Source: SKW197 sp049970095 | GTDB taxonomy: Archaea > Thermoplasmatota > Thermoplasmata > Lutacidiplasmatales > SKW197 | NCBI GenBank assembly: GCA_049970095.1 | Contig: JBMFNP010000001.1 | Coordinates: 1-64,000, forward strand | DNA length: 64,000 bases | Direction of reading: 5' to 3' | Shown here: positions 7,908 to 16,677 of the stretch, piece after piece | Numbering within the stretch: position 1 is the first letter of the stretch | Layout: each line of letters begins with the position of its first letter | Position numbers and translations under genes: made by a program | Notes under the pieces: generated by a model | Told to the model about the DNA's origin: nothing | The model's database searches: none | What the model saw: only the letters and a program-made list of their open reading frames with translations

Positions 7908-9563
7908 ATGGAGTTAATAAGAGGATATCCAGAATACATGCGCGAATCTATTGAGATGGTAGCAAAGACAAGGGAGGCAAGAGCAAAGGAGGTTATGAGG
8001 AGATTAACGCTTGAGGAAAGAGATGAAGTGTTGAAAGCATTTCACCCCGACTATAAACCAGATGCAAAGGTTGAAATTCCTATCGGTGCAAGTAAGGGAG
8101 AAAAAGCACCAAAGGAAGTTGTGAGATTACTTGAAGGAGAGCCAGTTGTGGATGAATCTGAAGTGAATCTTAGCCAAATTGACTATGATGTGGATATTCT
8201 CATTATTGGTGGTGGGGGTGCAGGCACGGTTGCCGCACTCTGGGCATATTACACCGGTGTGCCAAAAGAAAATATACTGGTATGCACAAAACTCAGACAT
8301 GGAGATGCAAATACAATGATGGCACAGGGAGGAATTCAGGCTGCAGACCGCCCTGAGGATTCGCCTGCAATTCACTATCTGGATGTGCTTGGAGGAGGGC
8401 ACTTTACAAACAACCCAGAGCTTGTGGAAAAACTTGTGCTTGAAGCCCCGAAAATCATAAAATGGCATGAGGAACTGGGTGTGATGTATGATAAAGATGC
8501 AGATGGAAACTTCATTGAAATTTCAGGTGGAGGTACATCAAGATTCAGAATGCATTCCGCAAAGGATTACACTGGCATGGAAATCATGAGAGTGCTCAGA
8601 GATGAGTTCAGAAATCTTGGAATGCGGGTGCTTGAATTTACAAGTGCGGTGGAACTCCTGACAGATGAGCATGGTGAGGTGAATGGTGCAATCCTCCTAA
8701 ATATGGAAACAAAACAGTATTATGTGGTGAAGGCAAAGGCAGTAATTCTGGCTACTGGTGGTTTCGGAAGGTTGCATATCATGAACTTTCCCACAACAAA
8801 CCACTATGGGGCAACTGCTGATGGTTTGGTGCTGGCATACAGGGCGGGTGCAAAACTTGTGGACATGGATTCTGTGCAATATCATCCCACAGGTGCTGCA
8901 TATCCGGAGCCAATTGTTGGGCTATTGATCACAGAGAAAGTGCGGGGGCTGGGTGCCCAGGTTGTAAACAAGATTGGAAAGCAATTTGTGTTTCCACTTG
9001 AGCCGAGAGATGTAGAGGCAGCAAGTATAATCAAGGAATGCTATTCCACAGAAAATTATGTGGTTACACCCACTGGTTTGAGGGGCGTGTGGCTTGATTC
9101 ACCGCTGATAGAACTCTTGAGGGGCGAGGGCACCGTGGTGAAGTCTCTGGGTGCGATGCACAGAATGTTTGCAAGATTTGGAATTGATATGAGCCAGGAT
9201 CCTATTCTCACATTCCCCACACTCCATTATCAGAACGGTGGTGTTGCAATTAATGTGAATGCAGAAACGAATGTTAAGGGGTTGTTTGCCTGTGGCGAGG
9301 TTGCTGGTGGAATTCATGGCAAGAACAGATTGATGGGTAATTCTCTCCTGGATGTGAATGTGTTTGGAAAGATTGCAGGGATTTCTGCAGCAAAGTATGT
9401 GAGACACAAAACACACAGCGGTAAACTTACTTTCAATCATGTGAAGAAATACATGAAGGAATTGAAGGATGCTGGAATAAAGTCTGAGCTGAAATCACCC
9501 ATGCTTCTCCCAGATTACAGGGGCAGGGCTGTGCTCAGCAGGAAACTGGATATAGTTGTTTAA
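7908..9563 (+). CDS. FAD-binding fumarate reductase/succinate dehydrogenase-family flavoprotein
   Basis: Flavoprotein of the FrdA/SdhA/L-aspartate oxidase superfamily. After an unusual N-terminal extension of about 95 charged residues, it has the FAD loop GGGGAG near 101-106, AQGGIQAA, HPTG, TEKVRGLG (the position of the catalytic Arg in fumarate reductases), HYQNGGV and GEVAGGIHGKNRLMGNSL. The His that binds FAD covalently in FrdA/SdhA is replaced by Asn (ANTMMAQGG), so FAD is probably not covalent, as in L-aspartate oxidase. GGAGG is placed for the ATG at 7908; an in-frame start at 7884 lies inside the previous gene. Possible roles: soluble thiol:fumarate reductase-like enzyme or another enoate/succinate redox enzyme. 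L-aspartate oxidase is less likely, because of the FrdB/Hdr neighbours. Confidence 0.82.
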   Translation: MELIRGYPEYMRESIEMVAKTREARAKEVMRRLTLEERDEVLKAFHPDYKPDAKVEIPIGASKGEKAPKEVVRLLEGEPVVDESEVNLSQIDYDVDILIIGGGGAGTVAALWAYYTGVPKENILVCTKLRHGDANTMMAQGGIQAADRPEDSPAIHYLDVLGGGHFTNNPELVEKLVLEAPKIIKWHEELGVMYDKDADGNFIEISGGGTSRFRMHSAKDYTGMEIMRVLRDEFRNLGMRVLEFTSAVELLTDEHGEVNGAILLNMETKQYYVVKAKAVILATGGFGRLHIMNFPTTNHYGATADGLVLAYRAGAKLVDMDSVQYHPTGAAYPEPIVGLLITEKVRGLGAQVVNKIGKQFVFPLEPRDVEAASIIKECYSTENYVVTPTGLRGVWLDSPLIELLRGEGTVVKSLGAMHRMFARFGIDMSQDPILTFPTLHYQNGGVAINVNAETNVKGLFACGEVAGGIHGKNRLMGNSLLDVNVFGKIAGISAAKYVRHKTHSGKLTFNHVKKYMKELKDAGIKSELKSPMLLPDYRGRAVLSRKLDIVV

Positions 9564-9564
9564 G

Positions 9565-10047
9565 ATGCAAAAATATGTGTTAGATGCCTCTGCAGTGCTC
9601 TGTGGGAAGGACATCTGGTTAGATGGTGCGGTTTATGTGCCACACTCAGTACTGGAAGAGCTGGGCAGGGGTAGATATCGCCAGAAAGTAGAAAATCTTA
9701 TGGGCATAAAAATTTCAGTTGTTTCACCTAGTAAAGAAAGCAAGGAAATAGTGAGAAAAAATGCTGAAAAAACAGGGGATTTGCTTAGATTGTCAGCACA
9801 GGATATAGATGTGCTTGCCTTGGCACTTGAACTTGATGCCATAATTCTAACAGACGATTATTCAATTCAGAATGTTGCAGTGCATATGGGAATTCAATAC
9901 CATGGTGTTGCAGAGCATGGAATAAAAGCAGAATATCGGTGGGAGTATGTGTGCATGGGCTGCAGAAGGCGCTACCGCAGAGCAATGAAGGTATGTCCAA
10001 TTTGCGGCGCAAGTATAACAACAAAGAGAAGGAAAAGTGATTTGTGA
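9565..10047 (+). CDS. nob1: rRNA maturation endonuclease Nob1 (PIN domain plus zinc ribbon)
   Basis: Endonuclease that cleaves the 3' end of pre-16S rRNA. The PIN domain has the first acidic residue in YVLDASA (residue 7), then EELGRG, and the SAQDIDVLALALELDAIILTDD region split between two strands, giving the Asp/Glu metal site. A C-terminal zinc ribbon is formed by CMGC and CPIC. About 160 residues, the archaeal size. A TTG at 9556 is in frame, but the ATG at 9565 just after the upstream stop is preferred. It has no clear Shine-Dalgarno sequence. It seems to be a passenger at the end of the redox operon. Confidence 0.9.
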   Translation: MQKYVLDASAVLCGKDIWLDGAVYVPHSVLEELGRGRYRQKVENLMGIKISVVSPSKESKEIVRKNAEKTGDLLRLSAQDIDVLALALELDAIILTDDYSIQNVAVHMGIQYHGVAEHGIKAEYRWEYVCMGCRRRYRRAMKVCPICGASITTKRRKSDL

Positions 10048-10050
10048 TGC

Positions 10051-11106
10051 TTAAGGGCGGGTTCTCTCAAGTGTGAGGTATCTTATTTTTTCATTATCAA
10101 CAGCTGCAAAAACGATGGTTTTTTTCACACCATGGGCAAGCCGCACAGCACCACTGATGTCAGGCCAGATGCCTCTATAATTTCCTTTTACAGCATGCAC
10201 AAGGTACTTTGCATGTGCCTTGTCAGGGTCTGTTTCATATGCCCTGAAATGTGTCCCATACTTGAAACCCGTCTTTACTATCAGATTCCTTGACTTCAGT
10301 TCCTTGTACACTTTCAATCTTTCATCAAAATCTTTCTGGATTTTCCTGCATTTTTTGAAGAAATTTTCCAGAGAAAGTTCTTTTCCAGTTTTTGCATGAA
10401 TGAGTTTGAGAATCCCTTTTTCAGCAAGGTAATATGCCTCTGTAAGTGAGAGCTGCAATCTTGTGCCCACCATGTGCCCATAAAAGCCTGCAGTGTAAAG
10501 CGCATTTGAAGCCTCTTCGTCAAAAACCAGTACCCTGTCTTCCAGAAAAACACCTTCTGCCTTTTGCAACATTGTTTCTGCAAATTTACCAGTTGGAACA
10601 TGAATTTTCATTATGTAGTATGTGATATCACTTTCCTCGTCTACAATTCCCAGCAGCACATCTTTTCTCTGGCTATGGGCTTGCTCTGCAATCTGGTAGA
10701 GCGTTGAGTACTCAAAAACCTGTCTCTCTGAAATTCCTAGCAACCAGTATTTTGCAGGAGTCTTTCTGGGAATTCCGCCTCTGGGATAGACTAGAAAATG
10801 AATCTCCTCATTTCCCTTTTTTATTATATAACCCCGTGCGCGCATATCCCTGTAAACCAAATATTTTATCTCAAATGAGTTTTCAAGCCCTGCAGCATAA
10901 TTTATGAATTTCTTTAGTTCGTATTCCTTGCCATCCTTTCCCTTCACCTCAATTTTTTTCAGTTCAAGGAGATAGGCGATTTCATATAAATCCAGTGCAA
11001 TGCTTCCACCTGATTGAGGCTCGCCAAAATATCCACGATTGTAAATCTGGGATGCATCCACTTTGTTTTCAATAATTGCCCTGTCTTTTAAAAGAATTGC
11101 CTCCAT
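10051..11106 (-). CDS. endA: tRNA-splicing endonuclease EndA (long, two-repeat form)
   Basis: Cuts bulge-helix-bulge introns from tRNA and rRNA precursors. The 351-residue protein has two EndA-like repeats, the homodimer-type architecture in which the N-terminal copy is structural. The C-terminal catalytic copy holds the triad Tyr 290 (in HFRAY), His 298 (in KAHAKYLVH) and Lys 328/329 (in AHGVKK). The longer reading frame starts inside pyrE; the ATG at 11106 with AGAGGA upstream is the better start. It follows pyrE by two bases and is probably cotranscribed. It converges with nob1, leaving only three bases between stop codons. Confidence 0.9.
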   Translation of the reverse strand: MEAILLKDRAIIENKVDASQIYNRGYFGEPQSGGSIALDLYEIAYLLELKKIEVKGKDGKEYELKKFINYAAGLENSFEIKYLVYRDMRARGYIIKKGNEEIHFLVYPRGGIPRKTPAKYWLLGISERQVFEYSTLYQIAEQAHSQRKDVLLGIVDEESDITYYIMKIHVPTGKFAETMLQKAEGVFLEDRVLVFDEEASNALYTAGFYGHMVGTRLQLSLTEAYYLAEKGILKLIHAKTGKELSLENFFKKCRKIQKDFDERLKVYKELKSRNLIVKTGFKYGTHFRAYETDPDKAHAKYLVHAVKGNYRGIWPDISGAVRLAHGVKKTIVFAAVDNEKIRYLTLERTRP

Positions 11107-11108
11107 AC

Positions 11109-11639
11109 TCAATCCTCTTTCAGCTCGCTCGCCTTGAGTAGTGAGAAAAGTTCCACACCGCAAGAAGCAAGGGCTTCCCTGCCACCTTCCTCCCTGTCCA
11201 CAACCACGGTTGCTCTTTTCACGACACAGCCAGCATTCCTTAGAATTTCAACAGATTTGAGTAAGGTTCCACCTGTGGTGCATACATCTTCCACAAGAAA
11301 GACCTCATCACCTGCTGAAAATTCGCCTTCAATCTGCTTCATTGTGCCATGTTCCCTATGGTTTTTCCTGATAATCAAAAAAGGCTTAGAGGTTTTGAGG
11401 GAAACTGCAACTACAATTGGTACTGCACCCAGTTCCATACCCGCAATCAATTTTTCTGTGGAAACAAGTGCAGCAATCATTTCTCCGATTTTATCCAGAA
11501 TCTCTGGCTTTGTGATTGCAAGCTTGATATCCACATAGTAGTTGCTTTCCTTACCTGAAGTCAGCTTGAACTTCCCGAATTTCAGGGCTTTGCAATCCTT
11601 CAGCATTGCAATCAGTTCTTTTTTTGCTTTTTCTTCCAT
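11109..11639 (-). CDS. pyrE: Orotate phosphoribosyltransferase
   Basis: Joins orotate and PRPP to give orotidine monophosphate in pyrimidine synthesis. The PRPP-binding loop VFLVEDVCTTGGT lies in the last third of the 176-residue protein, and a KLTSGKESNYYVD-type N-terminal segment is diagnostic. A TATA-like box lies about 25 bases before the ATG, so the message is probably leaderless. It heads a two-gene unit with endA. Confidence 0.92.
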   Translation of the reverse strand: MEEKAKKELIAMLKDCKALKFGKFKLTSGKESNYYVDIKLAITKPEILDKIGEMIAALVSTEKLIAGMELGAVPIVVAVSLKTSKPFLIIRKNHREHGTMKQIEGEFSAGDEVFLVEDVCTTGGTLLKSVEILRNAGCVVKRATVVVDREEGGREALASCGVELFSLLKASELKED

Positions 11640-11659
11640 GTGTTTTGATATGGGAAGTT

Positions 11660-11669
11660 TGATATATAG
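11660..11669 (-). promoter_or_regulatory. TATA box of pyrE-endA
   Basis: On the minus strand the sequence ACTATATATC is centred about 25 bases before the pyrE ATG, the distance expected for a leaderless archaeal transcript. Confidence 0.6.
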
Positions 11670-11750
11670 TTAACCAACCGAAGATATTCCACAAAATCCG
11701 TTACATCTCCAGGATTTCTGTTTCGTAATGTATTTATTTTTGAGTGCCGC

Positions 11751-11808
11751 GGCGATGTAGGGGATGTAAGAAATTATATGCATCACTCTTGAGAAATTTT
11801 ACCTCCCC
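11751..11808 (+). repeat. 58-bp intergenic repeat, copy A
   Basis: This 58-bp stretch between pyrE and the next operon matches, in reverse orientation, 34283-34340, which is also exactly 58 bp. The first ten bases (GGCGATGTAG) are identical and 21 of the last 25 match; the middle is variable and AT-rich. The ends form an imperfect inverted repeat (GG[C/G]GA[T/G]GT). A further inverted copy of the end motif, TTACATCTCC, is at 11701-11710. It lies about 54 bp before the next start codon. It could be a short palindromic mobile repeat or a shared regulator site. Confidence 0.55.
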
Positions 11809-11861
11809 ATGCTCTATGCTTACCCTTATATTCCTCCTTTTCTTATGTGCGTACGGGAAAC

Positions 11862-12920
11862 ATGAATGAGAATTTTCAACTCTACCCCTATGAAAACCTG
11901 CTCGGAAATGTAAAGATGCACCGCGTTGGAATGCTGAAACTCTATATCTCAACAATCATCTCAGTGTGCCTGATAATCCTATTTGTATTTGCATCTGGGG
12001 CGATGCTGCGGGACATCAGAAATGATGCTGAAGCCCTCTTTAACCTGGAAATTCTCACAGTAATCACACTTGTAGTAGGGTTCCTAATCTACTTTCTTTC
12101 ATTTTCATTTCTGAAAAAATATCTGGCACTCAGAATTTTTGGTTATATCTGGGTGATTGGGCTTTCATTTGTTGTAGCAATCTGTGCAGTTGCTGCACTT
12201 TACGAGGAGTTTTTGCGTTCATTTCCAGAGCCATGGTGGTCTGAAATTCTCGGCTCGCAGTTCAAGCTTTCATCAATCTTCTTTGTGATTCTGCTTATGA
12301 TACTGAGCAGCATTCTCTACAAAATTGCGAGTTTGGTAGGCAAGGACTACAGATTACCCCTGGTAAGTGCCTCAATAACCATGGCAATAGTCTCCCTTAT
12401 CACGCTTTTGCCTTCGCTAGAATTCATATATAGCCAGCAAACAAGAAAATATGCATTTCTCCTTCTCACTGTGCTTACAATAGGTTATGCAGCAATTTCT
12501 GCATTTTATCTGGCTTATGGTAAGGAGATGGAGGCAATAATCACAAATCAGAGAGTAATAATCGCAGAAAGATTTCTTTCAACTAGATATACTGAGAAGC
12601 CCTATGACCAGATTCTAAAGGTAATATACTCACAGAGCTGGCTTGGAAAAAAATACAATTACGGAAACATTGTGATTGAAACTGGAAAATGGGTAAAGGT
12701 AGAGGGAAAACTTTTGCTCTTGAAAAATACTACGGTGCTTCCTGCAGTTGAAAATCCGATTTTAGTAAAAAACACCCTAGTTACCCTTGCAAATGCACGC
12801 CTTATCCAGCGCCCAGGTGGTGGTTCACAAAGCCAGCAACATCCAGCCATTACACAATTCCAGCCAAAGCCAGTGACTACAGAATTCAAGGATGTGAAGA
12901 AAAAACCACCTGTATTCTGA
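11862..12920 (+). CDS. Membrane protein with six predicted helices and a C-terminal PH-like domain
   Basis: No named function is recognised. The 352-residue protein has about six hydrophobic segments (from LYISTIISVCLIILF near residue 30 to YAFLLLTVLTIGYAA near 200). They are followed by a soluble domain with ITNQRVIIAERF and a YGNIVIETG strand, the pattern of bacterial-type PH (bPH2/YdbS-like) domains. A polar Gln/Pro/Lys tail ends the protein. In-frame GTG at 11847 is possible; ATG at 11862 is preferred. It is the first gene of an operon with a secreted protein, thymidylate kinase and an HD phosphohydrolase. Confidence 0.6.
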   Translation: MNENFQLYPYENLLGNVKMHRVGMLKLYISTIISVCLIILFVFASGAMLRDIRNDAEALFNLEILTVITLVVGFLIYFLSFSFLKKYLALRIFGYIWVIGLSFVVAICAVAALYEEFLRSFPEPWWSEILGSQFKLSSIFFVILLMILSSILYKIASLVGKDYRLPLVSASITMAIVSLITLLPSLEFIYSQQTRKYAFLLLTVLTIGYAAISAFYLAYGKEMEAIITNQRVIIAERFLSTRYTEKPYDQILKVIYSQSWLGKKYNYGNIVIETGKWVKVEGKLLLLKNTTVLPAVENPILVKNTLVTLANARLIQRPGGGSQSQQHPAITQFQPKPVTTEFKDVKKKPPVF

Positions 12921-12930
12921 GGATGAGAAC

Positions 12931-14388
12931 ATGCTGGCAATTCTTGTTACTTTTCTGCTGCTCTTCCCTGCGCATCTTCCTTCTGCTGAATATTCAGCAC
13001 CAGATATGTACATACGAGTAACAGGTGAAGACATCAGGGTAAACTTCCTGATTGATATGTACAACTTCACAAACTTCTCAATAGTTTCCAAAATAGAAAT
13101 AAGAACAATAAATCTGCATGAAATTAATGCTACACTGCCAGATAAAATGATAGATGCAGATGAAATAAGGGCACTTCTCTCCGATGGTACACTCACGACT
13201 TCGCAAATTGAAAATGCATACATTAACAAGGTTGTGAATAACCTTACTGCCTATTTTGCAGAGAAATTCGGAGACAACTGTACAGTAAACAGAGGATGGG
13301 ATAATGCCTCACTCAACTATCCTTCTGTTCCTCCACCTGATGAACCCCCCATTGTATATTATGTGAATTACACAATAGAAGTTTATTTTGGACATGGTAT
13401 TGACGATGAACTTATTGTGGGTGTGCTGAATGGAGGTGCAATCTATATTTCTGTGTTTAGACCACTTCCTTCGCCCTATTCCTCAACATTGAATCTCACA
13501 CTTCCGCATGGTGTCATTGTAAAAAATTTTCCGTACACCAATGGCACATGGAACCAGAGACACTATTATATCTGGGATGGAAGCAAGGAGGTAAAATTGG
13601 AAATTTCAGGGGAATTTGCAAAGAAATATAATAGAAGCAACATCACAATGGATGTGGTTATAGACATGCATACACTCCAGAATGTGAAAGGAAAGGAATA
13701 TCTCTACACATCTGTGAATGTTTCTGCAAATGTTTATGTGCTCGCACTTCCTGATGCACTGGAAAGTAAATTTCCTGAGAACCTAAAAATGGACTATTTA
13801 AATGCAGATGTAATCCGCCTCATACTCTCAAAGAATGTGGTGAATCTCTCATTTGTCTATGAGACAATAAATGCCACAATTGAATATGGAAAGAATAGAT
13901 TAATGGAGATGTTTGGAGGAAAAATAGATTTCAGGGCAGAGGCTATCCAGAATATCTCATGGAATGGAAATCCCCTTCAAATTGATGAACTTCCCCCGAT
14001 TTCAATTAGAATTAGCGGAAACAGCACACTGGATTTCGGAGAATACATCAAAAACCATCGTCTATCCCTTTCCCTTACCTACACCTATAATCTCAATCTT
14101 CCTGCAATTGAGGACTTCAATATCAACTATACTGTGATTTTTCCGAAGAACATAGAGGTGCTGCGTGTGGAATGTAATGCACCCCACGATAAGTATTATG
14201 TACAGGGGAGAGATGCGGTCTCTGTGCATATCACAAATACAACAGAAAACCTCAAAATTTTCATAAGAATAAGCTTTGACATTGATTTTGAAAGGGTTTA
14301 TCCATTCATTGTCATCCTTGCGGTATTTATAGGTATCTGGATTGCAGTTTCCATCATGGCGTACAGAAAGAAGAGGGAAGGTTCATGA
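12931..14388 (+). CDS. Secreted, C-terminally membrane-anchored protein of unknown function
   Basis: A signal peptide is clear at the N-terminus (MLAILVTFLLLFPAHLPSA, cleavage near AEYSA). A single C-terminal transmembrane helix (YPFIVILAVFIGIWIAVSI) is followed by the basic stop-transfer YRKKREG. The roughly 430-residue ectodomain is rich in beta-type sequence and Asn-X-Ser/Thr sites, as in surface proteins. No catalytic motif was recognised. The start follows GAGGATGAG. It overlaps tmk by four bases, so the surface protein and the nucleotide enzymes share a message. Confidence 0.65.
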   Translation: MLAILVTFLLLFPAHLPSAEYSAPDMYIRVTGEDIRVNFLIDMYNFTNFSIVSKIEIRTINLHEINATLPDKMIDADEIRALLSDGTLTTSQIENAYINKVVNNLTAYFAEKFGDNCTVNRGWDNASLNYPSVPPPDEPPIVYYVNYTIEVYFGHGIDDELIVGVLNGGAIYISVFRPLPSPYSSTLNLTLPHGVIVKNFPYTNGTWNQRHYYIWDGSKEVKLEISGEFAKKYNRSNITMDVVIDMHTLQNVKGKEYLYTSVNVSANVYVLALPDALESKFPENLKMDYLNADVIRLILSKNVVNLSFVYETINATIEYGKNRLMEMFGGKIDFRAEAIQNISWNGNPLQIDELPPISIRISGNSTLDFGEYIKNHRLSLSLTYTYNLNLPAIEDFNINYTVIFPKNIEVLRVECNAPHDKYYVQGRDAVSVHITNTTENLKIFIRISFDIDFERVYPFIVILAVFIGIWIAVSIMAYRKKREGS

Positions 14389-15047
14389 AAGGCAAATTCA
14401 TAACTGTTGAAGGCGTGGACGGAAGTGGGAAAAGCACTCTTACTGCGAAACTTGGCAAATTTCTTGAAAATGCGGGTTACGATGTGGTGCTTACCACGGA
14501 GCCCACAGATACCTGGCTTGGAAAGAATGTAAAGCGAGCATTTGATGAAAATCTGCTGCCCTACAGTGAAGTCTTTCTGTTTCTGGCTGATAGGTGTGAG
14601 CACACGCGCCAGATAAAAAAAGAACTGGATGCTGGAAAAATTGTGCTCTGCGACCGCTATGCAGATTCCACATATGCATACCAGGGTGCAGCTCTTGAAG
14701 GATATATGGAGGCACCAGTTGAGTGGCTTATTGAAATAAGCAGGTATATTGTGATAGAGCCAGATCTTACACTACTTTTGATAGCACGCCCAGAGGTAGT
14801 AATTGAGAGAATTACACCCAGGGGCTCACTTACAAAATTTGAGAAATGTGAGTATCTGAAGAAAGTGCATGAAAATTATCTCATGCTATCAAAAAAATTC
14901 AGCAGAATCAGGGTGATTGATGCAGAGCGGAAACCCGAGGTAGTGTTTGAAGATTGCAGAAATGCGGTTGTGGAGTATTTGAGGGGGCAAAAAAATGAGC
15001 GCATGGAAGACAGTGCAGGATTGTGTGCATCGGAGTATAAAACTTGA
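14385..15047 (+). CDS. tmk: Thymidylate kinase
   Basis: Phosphorylates dTMP to dTDP. The P-loop GVDGSGKST is at residues 10-18, TTEPTDTWLG carries the TMP-binding acid, and DRYADSTYAYQG holds the DR[YH] motif. Size (220 residues) is slightly long because the tail runs 53 bases into the next gene. The start overlaps the upstream stop (ATGA). Confidence 0.92.
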   Translation: MKGKFITVEGVDGSGKSTLTAKLGKFLENAGYDVVLTTEPTDTWLGKNVKRAFDENLLPYSEVFLFLADRCEHTRQIKKELDAGKIVLCDRYADSTYAYQGAALEGYMEAPVEWLIEISRYIVIEPDLTLLLIARPEVVIERITPRGSLTKFEKCEYLKKVHENYLMLSKKFSRIRVIDAERKPEVVFEDCRNAVVEYLRGQKNERMEDSAGLCASEYKT

Positions 15048-16290
15048 TGGAGTGCGAAAGGAATTACTTGAACTCCCGGAATTGCAGCGGCTTGCGAACA
15101 TCAAACAACTAGGACTTGCATACCTTGTTTTTCCAGGGGCAAACCATACAAGGCTTGAGCATTCGCTTGGAACTTCTTATGTGGCAGAAAGAATTGGAAG
15201 TGCGATAGGGCTGGATCCTGAGGAATCCAGGCTTGTAAGTGTGGCTGCAATGCTTCATGATGTGGGGCACGGGCCTTTTTCCCATACACTGGAAAGTGTG
15301 CTTTTCAGGAGAAAGGGAATGGAGCATATGGACATTACCAAGGGGATCATTACCGGAAAATATGACATTGTGGGCAGTGCAGTAAGAAAGGAACTTGGAG
15401 AGACTAGAAGTGTGCCAGAAGTTCTTGAAAAATATGGGATTAAACCTGAGAAAGTTGCAGAACTTGTAAAGGAAACTATCAGTGTTTATAACTGGGAGCG
15501 GATGATGTATCATGAGGAAGGTACCAAATATCTGAATAGTCTTATCCATGGGCCCTTTGATGCAGACCAGGTGGATTATCTGCTTAGGGATTCGTACTAC
15601 ACAGGAGTGGCACATGGAACAATTGATTTTGACAGATTGCTTAACACAATCCAGATTGAGAATGGCGAACTATGTATCCACAAAAAAGGGTTGAGTGCGA
15701 TAGAGGGTATGCTTGTTGCCAGGGGATTAATGTACTCTTCAGTTTACTTTCACAAGACCGTGAGAATTGCAGAGACGATGCTGGCAAGAACTGTGGAGAA
15801 TTGCAAGGATATAGAGGAGGATGTGCAAAATTTTGTGGATGCGGAATTAATGGAATATCTGATGCGAAAAAATGAAAGGACGAGGAAAACAATGCTGGCA
15901 ATCAGGTTCAGGAAACTTTTCAAAAAGGTTTATGCAAAAAACGCAAATGAATTAAGCCCTGATCAGAAGGAAGCGCTCTATAAAATCAGCAAGAATGCAG
16001 ACCGTAGACATGAGACCGAGGAAAGAATCGCGAGAATGGCAGGAATTCCCGATGGAGAGATAATTATAGACATTCCTATTCCCGAGCTCCTGCTTTCAGA
16101 GCCACGAATTGATAAAACAGAGGTGAAAATTGTCTGGGATGGTGGAAGTGCAATGCTTTCTAAACTAAGCCCGCTTGCAGAAGCGCTAAGAATAAGAAAT
16201 GTTGTAGATTGGGTAGTAATGGTGTCCTGCAACCCAAAGTACAGGATTGATGTGGAGAAAGTGGTAGAAAGGGGGCTGTTCTGGATTTAA
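14995..16290 (+). CDS. HD-domain phosphohydrolase (possible dNTPase, SAMHD1/dGTPase-like)
   Basis: The N-terminal 200 residues contain the HD metal site: HTRLEHSLG (first His), MLHDVGHGPFSH (HD pair), and a later DQVDYLLRDS (Asp). This spacing is that of the dGTPase/SAMHD1-like branch, which hydrolyses dNTPs. The C-terminal half is helical without recognised motifs. ATG at 14995 is inside tmk and is supported by GAGGGGGC, so the 53-base overlap seems real. Pairing with thymidylate kinase fits control of the dNTP pool, but the substrate is inference. Confidence 0.78.
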   Translation: MSAWKTVQDCVHRSIKLDGVRKELLELPELQRLANIKQLGLAYLVFPGANHTRLEHSLGTSYVAERIGSAIGLDPEESRLVSVAAMLHDVGHGPFSHTLESVLFRRKGMEHMDITKGIITGKYDIVGSAVRKELGETRSVPEVLEKYGIKPEKVAELVKETISVYNWERMMYHEEGTKYLNSLIHGPFDADQVDYLLRDSYYTGVAHGTIDFDRLLNTIQIENGELCIHKKGLSAIEGMLVARGLMYSSVYFHKTVRIAETMLARTVENCKDIEEDVQNFVDAELMEYLMRKNERTRKTMLAIRFRKLFKKVYAKNANELSPDQKEALYKISKNADRRHETEERIARMAGIPDGEIIIDIPIPELLLSEPRIDKTEVKIVWDGGSAMLSKLSPLAEALRIRNVVDWVVMVSCNPKYRIDVEKVVERGLFWI

Positions 16291-16604
16291 TCGTTGCTCA
16301 CTTCTTTTTGTAATTTTTTAATTCTTTCCTTAGCTGTATAGCCAGTTGCTTTTTCAAGAAAAAGGTTGTATTTTTTCCTTGTGTCTTCTGCAACTTCCTC
16401 TGAAACCTTTTTTTCCATTATTGTTTCTACACAGAGGGTTTTTTTGTCCTTCAGAAAGACCCTGAGTTCCTTGAGCGCACCATAACTTGTTTTGATTACA
16501 GTGCCCTCATGCACAGCATTTCCAAAAATCTCTCTGATGATGTTGACCAGTTTATCCCCTTCTATGTTTTTGTAATTTCCAGGCTTGATCTGATAATCCC
16601 GCAT
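16287..16604 (-). CDS. Small conserved archaeal-type protein, function unknown
   Basis: A 105-residue soluble alpha/beta protein beginning MRDYQIKPGNYKN and ending in a highly charged helical region. It resembles short uncharacterised proteins I associate with Thermoplasmata-type genomes (possibly DUF5611, from memory only). A TATA-like AT-rich box lies about 26 bases before the ATG, so it is probably a leaderless single gene. It overlaps the end of the HD gene by four bases on the opposite strand. Confidence 0.6.
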   Translation of the reverse strand: MRDYQIKPGNYKNIEGDKLVNIIREIFGNAVHEGTVIKTSYGALKELRVFLKDKKTLCVETIMEKKVSEEVAEDTRKKYNLFLEKATGYTAKERIKKLQKEVSND

Positions 16605-16622
16605 AAATGGAGGAATTCAAAT

Positions 16623-16670
16623 GGGTTAATATAAGTGTTGATGAGTTGGTGAAGCAATCTTTTTATTTAT
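16623..16670. promoter_or_regulatory. Divergent TATA boxes
   Basis: On the minus strand CTTATATTAACC is centred about 26 bases before the start of the 105-residue protein. On the plus strand CTTTTTATTTAT (16659-16670) is centred only 13 bases before the ATG at 16678, and about 34 before the in-frame GTG at 16699. The spacing suggests the ligase is translated from a start downstream of 16678. Confidence 0.45.
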
Positions 16671-16677
16671 CAGGTGT

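Noticed and set aside
11734..11955. A 73-codon minus-strand frame spanning the pyrE upstream region and the membrane gene start
   Set aside because: It crosses the 58-bp repeat and the start of a real gene, and has no start or promoter support.
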